Source of the DNA: Pseudomonadota bacterium
GTDB lineage: Bacteria; Pseudomonadota; Alphaproteobacteria; Rhizobiales; Xanthobacteraceae
Assembly (NCBI GenBank): GCA_018240595.1
Contig: JAFEFL010000015.1
Coordinates: 1 to 64,000, forward strand
Direction of reading: 5' to 3'
DNA: 64,000 bases
The notes beneath the pieces are model-generated. The model saw nothing but the letters and a program-made list of their open reading frames with translations, searched no databases and was not told the origin of the DNA. Positions 39,254-47,919 of this stretch are shown here, one piece after another (positions within the stretch are counted from its first letter, which is position 1; each line of letters begins with the position of its first letter). The translations under genes and the position numbers were made by a program.

Positions 39254-40372
39254 CTAACGATGCACCGACACCGCCTGGGCGCGCTTGTGACGCGCCAGCG
39301 CGTGCTCGATCAGCACGTCCATCAGCTTGTCCTGCGGCAGGCCGCTCGCCTCCCAGAGTTTGGGATACATGCTGATATTGGTGAAGCCGGGCAACGTATT
39401 GGCCTCGTTGACCAGGATGCGCTCGCCGCTGAGGAAGAAGTCGATGCGCGCCATGCCTTCGCAGCACAAGGTCTTGAAGGTCTTGATGGCGAGCGTCTTG
39501 AACGTGTCGCTCTGCTCCTTCGACAGCTTCGCCGGCACGACCAGCGCGGCGCCCGCGGCGTCGATATATTTGGCGTCGTACGAATAGAAGCCGTGCTTGC
39601 TGTCCGGCACGATCTCGCCAAGTTCGGAGGCGCGCGTTAAGCCCTCGCCGTCTTCGAGCACGGAGCATTCGATCTCGCGGACCGAGGGGACGCTCTCCTC
39701 GATCAGGATCTTGCGGTCGAAGCGGAAGGCCTGCGCGCAGGCGGCCTTGAATTCGTCCGCGTTGCCGGCCTTCGACACGCCGACCGACGAGCCCATATTG
39801 GCCGGCTTGACGAAGACGTCCGCCGTGCCGACCGCGCGGACGGCCTCGTCATAGCTCGGCATCGTCGCGGCGGTGACGGTCACGAAGCGCGAGGTCGGCA
39901 GGCCGGCATCGCGGATCAGCCGCTTGGCGACGTCCTTGTCCATCGACACCGCCGAGCCGACCACGCCCGAGCCGACGTACGGCACGTCGGCGAGTTCGAG
40001 CGCGCCCTGGACGGTGCCGTCCTCGCCATGCGGGCCGTGCAGCACCGGGAACACCGCGTCGATCGCCGGCATGTCCCGCGCTTCGCGCCCGTTCTCGCTG
40101 AGGAGCGCACGGCCGCGTCCGCCGGGCACGAAGGAGAACTGCGCGCCGTCCTCGGGCACGGTGAGCTCCTTGGCGCCGGTGCCCCGGCCATTGCCGGCGT
40201 CGGCCGCGATCCAGCGGCCGTCGCGGGTGATGCCGACCAGAACCGGCTCGTAGCGCTCCGGATCGAGCGAGCGCAGCACGTTGGCCGCCGAGGCCCGCGA
40301 TACGTCGTGCTCGGCCGAGCGGCCGCCGAACAGGATCGCCACTCTGAGCTTTCCGAGCTTTTTGCCTTGCAT
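39254..40372 (-). CDS. ddl: D-alanine--D-alanine ligase (DdlA type)
   Basis: 372 aa. Starts KLRVAILFGGRSAEHDVS; HGPHGEDGTVQGAL is the ligase signature, VKPANMGSSVGVSK the ATP-grasp loop, and NEANTLPGFTNISMYPKLW the second metal and substrate motif. The omega-loop YSYDAKYID keeps the Tyr/Lys of D-Ala-D-Ala enzymes, against a vancomycin-type D-lactate ligase. It makes the peptidoglycan dipeptide in the cytoplasm. It is apart from the mur/fts cluster, so it may be a second copy. ATG 40372 with GGAGAG nine bases upstream; the open frame beyond is a shadow. Confidence 0.95.
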   Translation of the reverse strand: MQGKKLGKLRVAILFGGRSAEHDVSRASAANVLRSLDPERYEPVLVGITRDGRWIAADAGNGRGTGAKELTVPEDGAQFSFVPGGRGRALLSENGREARDMPAIDAVFPVLHGPHGEDGTVQGALELADVPYVGSGVVGSAVSMDKDVAKRLIRDAGLPTSRFVTVTAATMPSYDEAVRAVGTADVFVKPANMGSSVGVSKAGNADEFKAACAQAFRFDRKILIEESVPSVREIECSVLEDGEGLTRASELGEIVPDSKHGFYSYDAKYIDAAGAALVVPAKLSKEQSDTFKTLAIKTFKTLCCEGMARIDFFLSGERILVNEANTLPGFTNISMYPKLWEASGLPQDKLMDVLIEHALARHKRAQAVSVHR

Positions 40373-40507
40373 ATCAACGACTCTCCGGTTGGCCGGACCT
40401 TCAGGCAACGGCCCCGAAAGTGCAAGGCCGGCCGCCGGGCCGTTAACCTTCGCTTTGCCGAATCGGCTCATCCATTGACCGACAGAGCTCAGCCAATGGA
40501 GGTCCGC

Positions 40508-40792
40508 ATGATGCGCGTGCGATTGAAGGCCGACGGCCGGATCGTGGAAATCGCGCCCGACGGCAGCGAGCTCACGCTCGAGCACAAGGATCCGGCCACC
40601 TTCGTGCGCCAGGTGCGGACGCGCTGCGGCCTGACGCAGGCGGCCTTCGCCGAAAAGATCGAGGTGCCGATCGAGACCGTGCGCAACTGGGAGCAGGGCA
40701 AGCGCAATCCGCGCGGGCCGGCCCGGGCGCTCTTGAAGCTGATCGACAAGGCGCCGGACGCCGCTTTCGCCGCGCTCGGCGGCAGGCGCTAG
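40508..40792 (+). CDS. XRE-family helix-turn-helix DNA-binding protein
   Basis: 94 aa. After an N-terminal strand-rich part (VRLKADGRIVEIAPDG) it has a helix-turn-helix at about 42-63: GLTQAAFAEKIEVPIETVRN, then WEQGKRNPRGPAR. This resembles antitoxin-type (HigA/NadS) XRE proteins, but no toxin gene adjoins. GGAGG at 40498-40502 decides the start at ATG 40508 or 40511, not 40496. Divergent from ddl, 135 bp between starts. Target unknown. Confidence 0.8.
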   Translation: MMRVRLKADGRIVEIAPDGSELTLEHKDPATFVRQVRTRCGLTQAAFAEKIEVPIETVRNWEQGKRNPRGPARALLKLIDKAPDAAFAALGGRR

Positions 40793-40840
40793 CGCGCGAT
40801 CCCGAAAAGCGGGAAGCGGTTTTCGGGCCAGGTCGCGCGC
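40793..40840. repeat. Palindromic rhizobial-type repeat
   Basis: Imperfect palindrome: GCGCGCGATCCCGAAAA pairs with TTTTCGGGCCAGGTCGCGCG across GCGGGAAGCGG. Elements with a GATCCCGAAAA...TTTTCGG core are common between genes in rhizobial genomes (recalled, not searched). It lies between the convergent XRE and FTR1 genes, where it may also stop transcription. Confidence 0.6.
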
Positions 40841-40845
40841 AGAAC

Positions 40846-41670
40846 CTAGACTCTGACCGCGCGCGCCTCGGGCCGATAGCGCGCAACCCGCATCAGCAGA
40901 TACATCGCCAGCAGCGTGCCGATGTAGGCGACGAGCTGCAGCGCCGTCGGCTGCGACACGTAGCCGATCAGCGTGTGCATGAGCTGGCCGAACAGGCTCT
41001 TCTCGCTCAGCGCCCACGACGTATCCCACACGGTGTCGCCCATGCGGTTGATGACGCCGGCGTTGTAGAGGAACTGCGCCGACTGTGCCGCCATGCCGGC
41101 GGCGAGCAGGGCGATCAGCCAGCTCGTCACCGAGAAGATGTAGCGCTGCGGAATGGCGAGCAGGCCGGCATAGGTCAGCCCGGTGAAGGCCGCGCCGGCG
41201 AGGATGCCGAGCACGCCGCCGGTCAGGAGCGACGCGCCGGACGTGCCCTGGGCGAAAATGCCGTAGAGGAACAGCACGACTTCCGAGCCTTCGCGCAGCA
41301 CGGCGAGGCCGACGACGACCGCCAGCGCGGTCAGTGGCTTGGCGCCTTCGCTGACTTCGGTGCCGATCTGGCGCATTTCGGCGGCGATCTCGCGGCCGTG
41401 CCGCGCCATCCAGGCGTTGTGCCACATCAGCATGACCACGGCGACGCCGAGGATGGCGGCGTTGAACAGTTCCTGGCCGACGCCTTCGAAGGCGTCGGAA
41501 ATCACGCTGGCGAACAGCGCGACGACGCCGGCGCCGGCGACGCCGCCGAGAACGCCGAACGTAATCCAGCGCCCCCGCCCAACCACGCCGCGCGTCGCCG
41601 CCATCACGATGCCGATGATGAGGCCAGCCTCGAGGACTTCACGAAAGACGATGATGAGTGCGCCGAGCAT
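40846..41670 (-). CDS. FTR1/EfeU-family high-affinity iron permease
   Basis: 274 aa, seven helices. Two REXXE iron-binding motifs: REVLE at about 10-14 in the first helix and REGSE near 125. These are the diagnostic residues of the FTR1 family, which imports iron through the inner membrane. The C-terminal tail is basic. 86 bp downstream of the cupredoxin-like gene on the same strand, forming a two-gene iron-uptake unit; no EfeB peroxidase is adjacent. Confidence 0.92.
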   Translation of the reverse strand: MLGALIIVFREVLEAGLIIGIVMAATRGVVGRGRWITFGVLGGVAGAGVVALFASVISDAFEGVGQELFNAAILGVAVVMLMWHNAWMARHGREIAAEMRQIGTEVSEGAKPLTALAVVVGLAVLREGSEVVLFLYGIFAQGTSGASLLTGGVLGILAGAAFTGLTYAGLLAIPQRYIFSVTSWLIALLAAGMAAQSAQFLYNAGVINRMGDTVWDTSWALSEKSLFGQLMHTLIGYVSQPTALQLVAYIGTLLAMYLLMRVARYRPEARAVRV

Positions 41671-41756
41671 GGTCGTTTCAGCCGTTCATGACGCTAGTGC
41701 AACCTATTCCGAACTGCGGTGCCGGCTGCAACTCCGGTATTCCCCGCAGAGCCGTT

Positions 41757-42089
41757 TTATTCCGCGACGATCACGCCCTTGGCGGTATCCTCGTGGAATT
41801 CGCCGACGAATTCGTAGCGGCCGGGCTTCAGCGGTCCGATGCGTACGGTGGCCTTGGAGCCACCGGGGATGACCTTTTCCACCTTCAGCGCGTTGCTTTC
41901 GAACTCTTCCGGCGTGGCGTCGCTGTTCACTACAGTGATGGCGACGCGCTTGTTGGCCGGAACCTTCAGCTCGGCCGGGGTGAACTTGTGGTCCTTGATG
42001 GTCAAGGTGAAGTCGTCGGCCGCCTGCGCGGCGGCAGGGGCGAGGGCCACGAAGGCGGCAAAGGCGGCAACAGTGAGAAGGGTTCGCAT
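41757..42089 (-). CDS. Periplasmic cupredoxin-like protein (EfeO-type) of iron uptake
   Basis: 110 aa with signal peptide (TVAAFAAFVALAPAAAQA). One cupredoxin fold: TIKDHKFTPAELKVPANKR, EEFESNALKVEK, and YEFVGEFHED. It has no cysteine, so it lacks the classical blue-copper site; acidic residues instead suit binding of Fe or Cu as in the N-terminal domain of EfeO. Placed directly upstream of FTR1, it likely delivers metal to it. An Irr-type box lies about 75 bp ahead. Similar to FtrB of Ftr systems, but FtrA/FtrD are missing here. Confidence 0.85.
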   Translation of the reverse strand: MRTLLTVAAFAAFVALAPAAAQAADDFTLTIKDHKFTPAELKVPANKRVAITVVNSDATPEEFESNALKVEKVIPGGSKATVRIGPLKPGRYEFVGEFHEDTAKGVIVAE

Positions 42090-42163
42090 GATTGTCCCGG
42101 ATTTTGCTATGTCGGGATCACAAAACCATTAAAGCCATTCGATGCAAGTCCTTATTTTTACTC

Positions 42164-42177
42164 TTGAATTATTCCAA
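42164..42177. promoter_or_regulatory. Putative Irr/ICE iron-control box
   Basis: TTGAATTATTCCAA matches 12 of 14 bases of TAGAATTATTCTAA, the core form of the iron control element bound by Irr in rhizobia (recalled). It sits 75 bases upstream of the cupredoxin start and in an AT-rich patch, where iron-dependent control would be expected. Confidence 0.45.
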
Positions 42178-42361
42178 TGTGAGAAGGAGGGCCAATCGCT
42201 TGGTCGGCCGAGCAATGTTGCCGGCCGGACGAACATTAAAAATCGTGCATGTTCAGCCGGCAGCGGGCTGCGCCGGCCCTGCACAGACCGCAGTTGGCAG
42301 CCGCCCGGTAGACGGTAAGCTCCTCCCGCCGCGACCATTCGCCCCGCCGGAGACATTGTTC

Positions 42362-43186
42362 ATGCAGTACGTTGACGCCAATGGCGCCCATATCCCGCAG
42401 ATCGGTTTGGGCACCATGCAGTTGACCGGCGAGGCCGGCACCCAGGCTATCCGCACCGCCCTCGACCTCGGTTATCGCCACCTGGATACCGCAGCCTTCT
42501 ACGGTAACGAGAAAGAAAACGGCGCGGCGCTGCGCGCCTCCGGCGTCCGGCGCGACGACGTCTTCATCACCACCAAGGTGCGCGAGAGCGAGGCCCGGCC
42601 GGATGCCTTCGCCCGCAAGGTCGACGAGTGCCTGGCCAACCTGCAACTGCCTTATGTCGACCTGCTGCTCATCCATTGGCCCAGTAAGGAAGTGCCGATC
42701 GCCGACACCATCGGCGCGCTGTGCAAGGCCAAGAAGGACGGCAAGGCGCGGCATATCGGTGTTTCCAACTTCACCGTCGCGCTGCTCGACGAGGCCTGGA
42801 AAGCAACCTCCGAGCCGCTGGTCTGCAACCAGATCGAGGCGCACCCCTTCATCAACCAGGACAAGGTGATCGACGCCTGCAAGAGACATGGCATGGCGGT
42901 GGTGGCCTATGTGCCGATCGCACGCGGCAAGGTACCGGGTGCCGAGGCGCTGGAACGGATCGGCAAGGCGCACGGCAAGAGCGCGGCTCAGGTGTCGCTG
43001 CGTTACCTGGTCGAGCGCGGCATGGTGTCGATCCCGCGCTCGTCCAATCCCGAGCACCTCAAGGCCAATCTCGACGTGTTCGACTTCAAGCTCAGCGCCG
43101 CCGAGATGGCGGAGCTGAAGAAGCTCAACGACACCAACATGCGCGTCGTCAGCCCGCCGCACGCGCCGCAATGGGATACGCCGTGA
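42362..43186 (+). CDS. Aldo/keto reductase, paralogue 1
   Basis: 274 aa AKR with a complete tetrad: Asp in HLDTAAFYGNE, Tyr in the same motif, Lys in FITTKV, His in LLIHWPSKE. C-terminal IPRSSNPEHLKAN fits the NADPH-binding loop of AKR5-type 2,5-diketo-D-gluconate reductase-like enzymes. Substrate unknown. Start ATG 42362 begins MQYVDANGAHIP; the open frame upstream is not supported. The stop overlaps by one base the start of the LprI-like gene (TGATG). Confidence 0.92.
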   Translation: MQYVDANGAHIPQIGLGTMQLTGEAGTQAIRTALDLGYRHLDTAAFYGNEKENGAALRASGVRRDDVFITTKVRESEARPDAFARKVDECLANLQLPYVDLLLIHWPSKEVPIADTIGALCKAKKDGKARHIGVSNFTVALLDEAWKATSEPLVCNQIEAHPFINQDKVIDACKRHGMAVVAYVPIARGKVPGAEALERIGKAHGKSAAQVSLRYLVERGMVSIPRSSNPEHLKANLDVFDFKLSAAEMAELKKLNDTNMRVVSPPHAPQWDTP

Positions 43187-43671
43187 TGGGCCTTCGCAGC
43201 CTTGTCATCGCCGGATTGGCGATGATGCTTGCCGGCGCGGCTTCGCCAGCGACCGCGCAGGTCGGGAAGCCGGCCGTCAGGGACACGCGGGCGATCGAGG
43301 ATTGCATCAAGTCGAAGCCGGACGCGCAGGACAGTTGCATCGGCACCGTCTCCGATCCGTGCCTCAACCGCGCCGAGACAAAATCGACCGCCGACCAGAA
43401 CGCCTGCATCGACCGCGAGCTTGCCGTCTGGGACGACATCCTGAATGAGACGTTCCGCAGACTGCGCGAAAAGCTTGACGACACACAGAAGGGCAAGCTG
43501 CGCGACATGCAGCGCGCCTGGGTCGCGTCCAAGGAAAAGACCTGCGCGTTCTATTGGGACTACTACCAGGGCACGATGGCGAGCCCGATGGCGGCGGCAT
43601 GCGTCAACAGGGAGACCGCCAGACGCGCGCTGTTCCTCATCGGCTTCATGCTTGACGCCGAGGGGAAATGA
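43186..43671 (+). CDS. LprI-like (DUF1311) secreted protein
   Basis: 161 aa. Signal peptide (SLVIAGLAMMLAGAASPATA), exported. C-terminal DUF1311 domain with regularly spaced cysteines: CIDRELAVWDDILNETFRRL, then MQRAWVASKEKTCAFY. The family includes mycobacterial LprI, which inhibits lysozyme; inhibition here is inference. It is translationally coupled to the AKR upstream and 13 bp before the next AKR, so the three genes look co-transcribed. Confidence 0.85.
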   Translation: MGLRSLVIAGLAMMLAGAASPATAQVGKPAVRDTRAIEDCIKSKPDAQDSCIGTVSDPCLNRAETKSTADQNACIDRELAVWDDILNETFRRLREKLDDTQKGKLRDMQRAWVASKEKTCAFYWDYYQGTMASPMAAACVNRETARRALFLIGFMLDAEGK

Positions 43672-43684
43672 CAGGAGCGGAATA

Positions 43685-44500
43685 ATGCAGACCGTCCAAG
43701 CAAGAGGCTTCGAGATTCCCATCATCGGGCTCGGCACCTGGGAATTGCGCGGCCGCGATTGCGCGCGGCTCGTCGAGCAGGCGATCCGGCTCGGCTATCG
43801 GCACATCGACACGGCGCAGATGTATGCCAACGAGGCCGAAGTGGGCGAGGGCGTGCGCGCTTCAGGCAAGCGCGCCGAAGTCATGGTGACGACCAAGGTT
43901 GCGCACACCAATCTGGCGCCGCAGGACGTCGAGCGATCGACCAAGGAGAGCTTAAGCAAGCTGCGCATCGACGAGATCGATCTCCTGCTGATCCATTGGC
44001 CGAACGAGCGCATCCCGCTGGCCGAGACGCTGGGCGCAATGGCGAAGCTGAAGCAGGCTGGCTACGTCAAGCAGCTCGGCGTTTCGAATTTCACCGTCGC
44101 GTTGCTCGACGAGGCGGCCAAGGTTTGCAGCGAGCCGCTGGTTTGCAATCAGATAGAATATCACCCGTTCCTCGACCAGTCGAAAGTGATTGGCGCCTGC
44201 AAGCGTCATGACATCGCGGTGGTCGCCTACAGCCCGATCGCGCGCGGCTCGGCCAAAGGCAACGAAGTTCTCGAACGCATCGGCAAGGCCCACGGCAAGA
44301 CCGGCGCGCAGGTGTCTTTGCGTTGGCTCGTCCAGCAGAACGTCGTCGTCATCCCGCGCACCAGCAAGCTGCAGCGGCTCGAGGAGAATTTCGCCATTTT
44401 CGATTTCAATCTTTCCGACGCCGAAATGGCCGAGATCGCCAGCCTGTCGCAGGCCGGCAAGCGCATCGTCAATCTAGCCTGGTCGCCGAAGTGGGATTGA
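43685..44500 (+). CDS. Aldo/keto reductase, paralogue 2
   Basis: 271 aa, the same AKR5-like family as the gene 1.3 kb upstream, with tetrad residues in HIDTAQMYANE, VTTKVAH and LLIHWPNER, and IPRTSKLQRLEEN for the cofactor. The two proteins share PLVCNQIE and GKAHGK, so they are tandem duplicates separated by the LprI gene. ATG 43685 has AGGAGCGG in front. Substrate unknown. Confidence 0.92.
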   Translation: MQTVQARGFEIPIIGLGTWELRGRDCARLVEQAIRLGYRHIDTAQMYANEAEVGEGVRASGKRAEVMVTTKVAHTNLAPQDVERSTKESLSKLRIDEIDLLLIHWPNERIPLAETLGAMAKLKQAGYVKQLGVSNFTVALLDEAAKVCSEPLVCNQIEYHPFLDQSKVIGACKRHDIAVVAYSPIARGSAKGNEVLERIGKAHGKTGAQVSLRWLVQQNVVVIPRTSKLQRLEENFAIFDFNLSDAEMAEIASLSQAGKRIVNLAWSPKWD

Positions 44501-44543
44501 GGCGTCGCTTGCATGACATCGTGTGGCGGCGCCATTTTCCGTC

Positions 44544-44612
44544 ACGGTCCGCGCAGGCGGACCGTCCAGCCCTTCGCGATAGAGGGTTGGATCACCCGCC
44601 TTCGCGGGTGAT
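44544..44612. repeat. Two palindromic repeat hairpins upstream of queC
   Basis: Hairpin 1: ACGGTCCGC (44544-44552) with GCGGACCGT (44557-44565). Hairpin 2: ATCACCCGC (44591-44599) with GCGGGTGAT (44604-44612) around CTTC. The second has the look of small intergenic repeats of rhizobia. No preQ1 riboswitch pattern is recognised here. Confidence 0.65.
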
Positions 44613-44630
44613 GACGACTGAGGCTGTCGA

Positions 44631-45356
44631 ATGACAATCGTCCAACAAATTGCCAACGACACCGCGCTCGTCCTGTTTTCGGGCGGGCAGGACTCCACCA
44701 CCTGTCTCGGCTGGGCGCTCGAGCGCTTCGCGCACGTCGAGACGGTCGGCTTCCATTACGGTCAGCGCCATGCGGTCGAGCTTGAGCTGCGGCCTCGGCT
44801 GCGCGAACAGATCGCCGGACTCAATCCGGCCTGGCGCGAACGGCTGGGCGAGGATCACATGATCGCGCTCGATGCCTTGGCCGCCATGTCCGAGACGGCG
44901 CTGACGCGCGAGACTGCGATCGCCTTTGCCGACAGCGGATTGCCCAACACCTTCGTGCCGGCGCGCAACCTGATCTTTTTCACCTTCGCCGGGGCGCTGG
45001 CTTACCGGCGCGGCGCCCGCCACATCGTCGCCGGCATGTGCGAGACCGACTATTCCGGCTACCCGGATTGCCGCGACGATACGGTGAAGGCGATGCAGGT
45101 GGCGCTCAGCCTCGGGCTCGACCGCCGCGTCACCATCCATACGCCCCTGATGTGGGTCGACAAGGCCGGAACCTTCGCCATGGCCCGTGAGATCGCGGGG
45201 CAGACATTCCTCGACCTCATTGTCGAACAAACACATACCTGCTACTTGGGCGACCGCTCGCACCGTCACCCTTGGGGGTACGGGTGCGGCACCTGTCCGG
45301 CGTGCGAATTGCGCGCGCAGGGCTACGCCAAATTCCTCGCCGACAGCCCCGCCTGA
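44631..45356 (+). CDS. queC: 7-cyano-7-deazaguanine (preQ0) synthase
   Basis: 241 aa. P-loop pyrophosphatase SGGQDST at 17-23, and the zinc cysteines in CGTCPAC near 222-228 with a preceding Cys in [19 protein letters not shown] and [16 protein letters not shown] are QueC signatures. It makes preQ0 from 7-carboxy-7-deazaguanine with ATP and ammonia, for queuosine in tRNA. queD and queE are not adjacent; the next gene is a likely queuosine-precursor transporter. Confidence 0.96.
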   Translation: MTIVQQIANDTALVLFSGGQDSTTCLGWALERFAHVETVGFHYGQRHAVELELRPRLREQIAGLNPAWRERLGEDHMIALDALAAMSETALTRETAIAFADSGLPNTFVPARNLIFFTFAGALAYRRGARHIVAGMCETDYSGYPDCRDDTVKAMQVALSLGLDRRVTIHTPLMWVDKAGTFAMAREIAGQTFLDLIVEQTHTCYLGDRSHRHPWGYGCGTCPACELRAQGYAKFLADSPA

Positions 45357-45389
45357 TCGGTTTTATCCTGACCCGACCAACTGACCGCA

Positions 45390-45953
45390 ATGTCGATCGA
45401 AAATCGCAAGAACCTCGAAGGCGCGATCTTCCTCGTGCTGTTCTGTCTCACCGTTCCCGCTGCCAACTGGATGATCGGCCACGTCGGCACGGTTTGCCCC
45501 GCCGACGCGCCGTGCCTGGTGCCGGTGGCGCCGGGCCTGATGGCGCCGTCGGGCGTCCTGATGATCGGCGCGGCGCTGGTGTTGCGCGATCTGGTGCAGC
45601 GCCGCCTCGGCGTCGAGTTCGGCGTCGGTGCCATCATCGCCGGAGCGCTGATCTCGGCGGCCATTGCGCCGCCCGCGCTGGTCACAGCGTCGGCCTTCGC
45701 ATTCCTGCTGTCGGAGGCTGCCGATTTCGCCGTCTACACGCCGCTGGCAAAGCGCCGGCTGGTGCTGGCGGTCGTTGCCTCCGGTGTTGTCGGCCTGGTG
45801 ATCGACTCCGTCGTCTTCCTTTATCTCGCCTTCGGCTCGCTGGATTTTCTGGCCGGGCAGGTCGTCGGCAAGGCGTGGATGGTGCTACTCTCGATCCCGC
45901 TCGTGGCCTATCTGCGGCGCCGCGACGCGCGCATTGGCCTCGCTCCCGTTTAA
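45390..45953 (+). CDS. VUT/QueT-type queuosine precursor transporter
   Basis: 187 aa, about six helices. LVLRDLVQRRLGVEFG and LLSEAADFAVYTPLAKRRL match the VUT family (YhhQ-like), which takes up preQ0 or preQ1. The neighbouring queC supports a queuosine role. It is smaller than E. coli YhhQ (221 aa). 33 bp after queC, so probably in the same transcript. Confidence 0.82.
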   Translation: MSIENRKNLEGAIFLVLFCLTVPAANWMIGHVGTVCPADAPCLVPVAPGLMAPSGVLMIGAALVLRDLVQRRLGVEFGVGAIIAGALISAAIAPPALVTASAFAFLLSEAADFAVYTPLAKRRLVLAVVASGVVGLVIDSVVFLYLAFGSLDFLAGQVVGKAWMVLLSIPLVAYLRRRDARIGLAPV

Positions 45954-45971
45954 TCTGACACGAGAACATCC

Positions 45972-46727
45972 ATGACTGTTTCGCCCAAAACCATTTCACC
46001 GATGACCATGACCGCGTCGCCCGTCGCGGCCAATCCGGCGACCCTCGACGTGCTGCGCACCGTCACCACGGGCACCGTGACGACGATGTTGCTCAAGAAG
46101 GGCATCCGTCACGCCTGGATGAAGGGCGCCATGCCGTTCGGCCACGGCGGCAAGCGTATCGTCGGGCCGGCCTTCACCTTGCGCTTCGTTCCGGTGCGCG
46201 AGGATCTGGCGACGCCGGCGAGCTGGCTCAACCCGATCTCGACGCGCTCCGCCATCGAGGCGATGCCGGAAGGCTGCATCTGCGTCGCCGACGCCATGGG
46301 CGTCACCGGCGCCGGCATCTTCGGCGACATCCTCTGCATGCGCATGGTCAAGCGAAAGGTGCAGGCGCTGATCACCGACGGCGTCATGCGCGACAAGCAC
46401 GGCGTGCTGGGCACCGGCTTGCCGGTGTGGTGCCAGGGCGTCGCGGCGCCGGCTTCCGTCAACCAGCTCACCTTTGTCGGCTGGAACGAGCCGATCGGCT
46501 GCGGCGGCGCCGCCATCTTCCCGGGCGACATCATCGTCGCCGATGACGATGGCGCGGTGGTCATTCCGCACGACCTCGTCGAGTTCGTCACGCATGAAGG
46601 CGCCGAGCACGAGCTGATGGAAAGCTGGCTGGTGCAGGAAGTGGAGAAGGGCGAAAAGCTGCCCGGCCTCTATCCGCCCAATGAGGCCAATAAGGCGCGC
46701 TACGAAGCCTGGAAGAAGTCGCGCTAG
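45972..46727 (+). CDS. RraA-family (4-hydroxy-4-methyl-2-oxoglutarate aldolase-like) protein
   Basis: 251 aa, with the RraA fold: ISTRSAIEAMPEGCICVADA, GDILCMRMVKRKVQALITDG (metal/oxalate-type site near GD and TDG) and FPGDIIVADDDGAVVIP. The family includes aldolases of protocatechuate 4,5-cleavage and the RNase E regulator RraA; which one applies is not clear, and no aromatic degradation genes are near. It has an extended N-terminus (about 30 residues, Thr/Pro-rich) and a C-terminal helix. Substrate open. Confidence 0.82.
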   Translation: MTVSPKTISPMTMTASPVAANPATLDVLRTVTTGTVTTMLLKKGIRHAWMKGAMPFGHGGKRIVGPAFTLRFVPVREDLATPASWLNPISTRSAIEAMPEGCICVADAMGVTGAGIFGDILCMRMVKRKVQALITDGVMRDKHGVLGTGLPVWCQGVAAPASVNQLTFVGWNEPIGCGGAAIFPGDIIVADDDGAVVIPHDLVEFVTHEGAEHELMESWLVQEVEKGEKLPGLYPPNEANKARYEAWKKSR

Positions 46728-46783
46728 CGCACTCACTGCCGCGAATGTGATACGGTCCCGTTGCGAGCGCGGCGGGGGCCGTC

Positions 46784-47587
46784 ATGTTTTTCATTCTGTC
46801 GAAGACCGTTACCGTTCTCCTGATGCCGTCGAGCGTCATTCTGCTCGCCGGCCTCGTCGGCATGGCGCTGATGGTGACGGCGCGGCGCCGGGCCGGCATC
46901 CGCCTGATGGCTGCGAGCATCGTGCTGCTGCTGATTGGCGGCCTGTCGCCGCTTGGCGCCTTTCTGACGCACGTTCTCGAGACGCGGTTTCCGCAATGGG
47001 AGAAGACCGGCGAGCCGGCGCACGGCGCGCCCACCGGCATCATCGTGCTCGGCGGTGGCATCTCGTCCGGCCTGTCGCGGCAGATCGGCACCGGCGTCGT
47101 CAGTGCCGACGGTGGCCGGCTCGTCGCGCTGGCGCATCTGGCGCGTCTCTATCCCGACGCACGCATCGTCTACTCCGGCGGCGATGCGAGCCTTGCCGGC
47201 AACCGCCGTCCTGAAACGGATTATGTCGGCTCGCTGCTGGACGACTTCGGCATTCCGCGTTCGCGTGTCGAACTGGAAACGCGCTCGCGCAACACCGCCG
47301 AGAATGCCGAATACAGCAAGGCGATCGCCAATCCCAAACCGGGCGAACGCTGGCTGCTGGTAACCTCGGCACAGCACATGCCGCGTGCGGTCGGCTGCTT
47401 CCGCGCCGCCGGCTTTCGCGTCGAAGCCTATCCGGTCGCCTGGCGCGCCGATCCGGTGCCGACGCTCTGGCCGAGCCCGGCGGTCGGGCACAATCTCGAG
47501 CGCTTCGACAGCGCTGCGCGCGAATGGCTGGGCCTTCTGGCGTACCGGCTCAGCGGCAAGACTTCGGCACTGTTTCCGGCGCCGTAA
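46784..47587 (+). CDS. YdcF/SanA-type DUF218 protein
   Basis: 267 aa. Two N-terminal membrane helices (KTVTVLLMPSSVILLAGLVG, and around IVLLLIGGLSPLGAF), then the DUF218 domain: IIVLGGGISSG, RIVYSGGDAS, RSRNTAENAEYS and LVTSAQHMPRAVGCFRAAG. The set of conserved residues is that of the YdcF/SanA/ElyC family, linked to envelope polymer metabolism and vancomycin sensitivity in E. coli. No enzymatic activity assigned. ATG 46784. Confidence 0.88.
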   Translation: MFFILSKTVTVLLMPSSVILLAGLVGMALMVTARRRAGIRLMAASIVLLLIGGLSPLGAFLTHVLETRFPQWEKTGEPAHGAPTGIIVLGGGISSGLSRQIGTGVVSADGGRLVALAHLARLYPDARIVYSGGDASLAGNRRPETDYVGSLLDDFGIPRSRVELETRSRNTAENAEYSKAIANPKPGERWLLVTSAQHMPRAVGCFRAAGFRVEAYPVAWRADPVPTLWPSPAVGHNLERFDSAAREWLGLLAYRLSGKTSALFPAP

Positions 47588-47742
47588 GCGGCGCCCGCTC
47601 TCTTTGATTGTGGGGACAAGGCACCGGCGATAACATTTCTGCCACAGGGCGATTCGTGCGCCCGAGTTCGCGTCAGCGTTCTCGCGCACCATCCGCGTCG
47701 TTGCTTCACGCGTGATGCCTTTTGCCAAAAGGGGATCGGGCC

Positions 47743-47913
47743 ATGGTTGCCAACGATGCGCCCGCCAAGCGTCGGCATGAGCCGGACGCGGCGGACTTCT
47801 ATGCCGACTTCGGTTTGAGCGAAAACTGGGGCGAGCGCGTCATCGCCACGGTGGCCGCGGTGCTGGCGATCACCATTGTCGCTGCGGTTGCGATGCTGAT
47901 GGGCATGTCCTGA
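47743..47913 (+). CDS. Small single-pass membrane protein
   Basis: 56 aa. A hydrophilic N-terminal half (DAADFYADFGLSENWGERV) is followed by one helix (IATVAAVLAITIVAAVAMLMG). The arrangement resembles aa3-type cytochrome oxidase subunit IV (PF07835), but the motif is too weak for a call and no oxidase genes adjoin. AAGGGGAT lies ahead of ATG 47743. Its stop is 7 bp from the convergent gene. Confidence 0.6.
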   Translation: MVANDAPAKRRHEPDAADFYADFGLSENWGERVIATVAAVLAITIVAAVAMLMGMS

Positions 47914-47919
47914 GCGCGA

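Noticed and set aside
39254..40372. Vancomycin-type D-Ala-D-Lac ligase
   Set aside because: The omega-loop YSYDAKYID keeps the residues of D-Ala-D-Ala enzymes, and there are no vanH/vanX partners.
39254..41425. Minus-strand frame of 723 codons spanning ddl and upstream
   Set aside because: Only the ddl part has family motifs. The part upstream of 40372 is an out-of-frame shadow of the FTR1 gene and the XRE region.
44501..44630. preQ1 riboswitch before queC
   Set aside because: The region holds two palindromic repeats only; no preQ1 aptamer pattern or expression platform was recognised.
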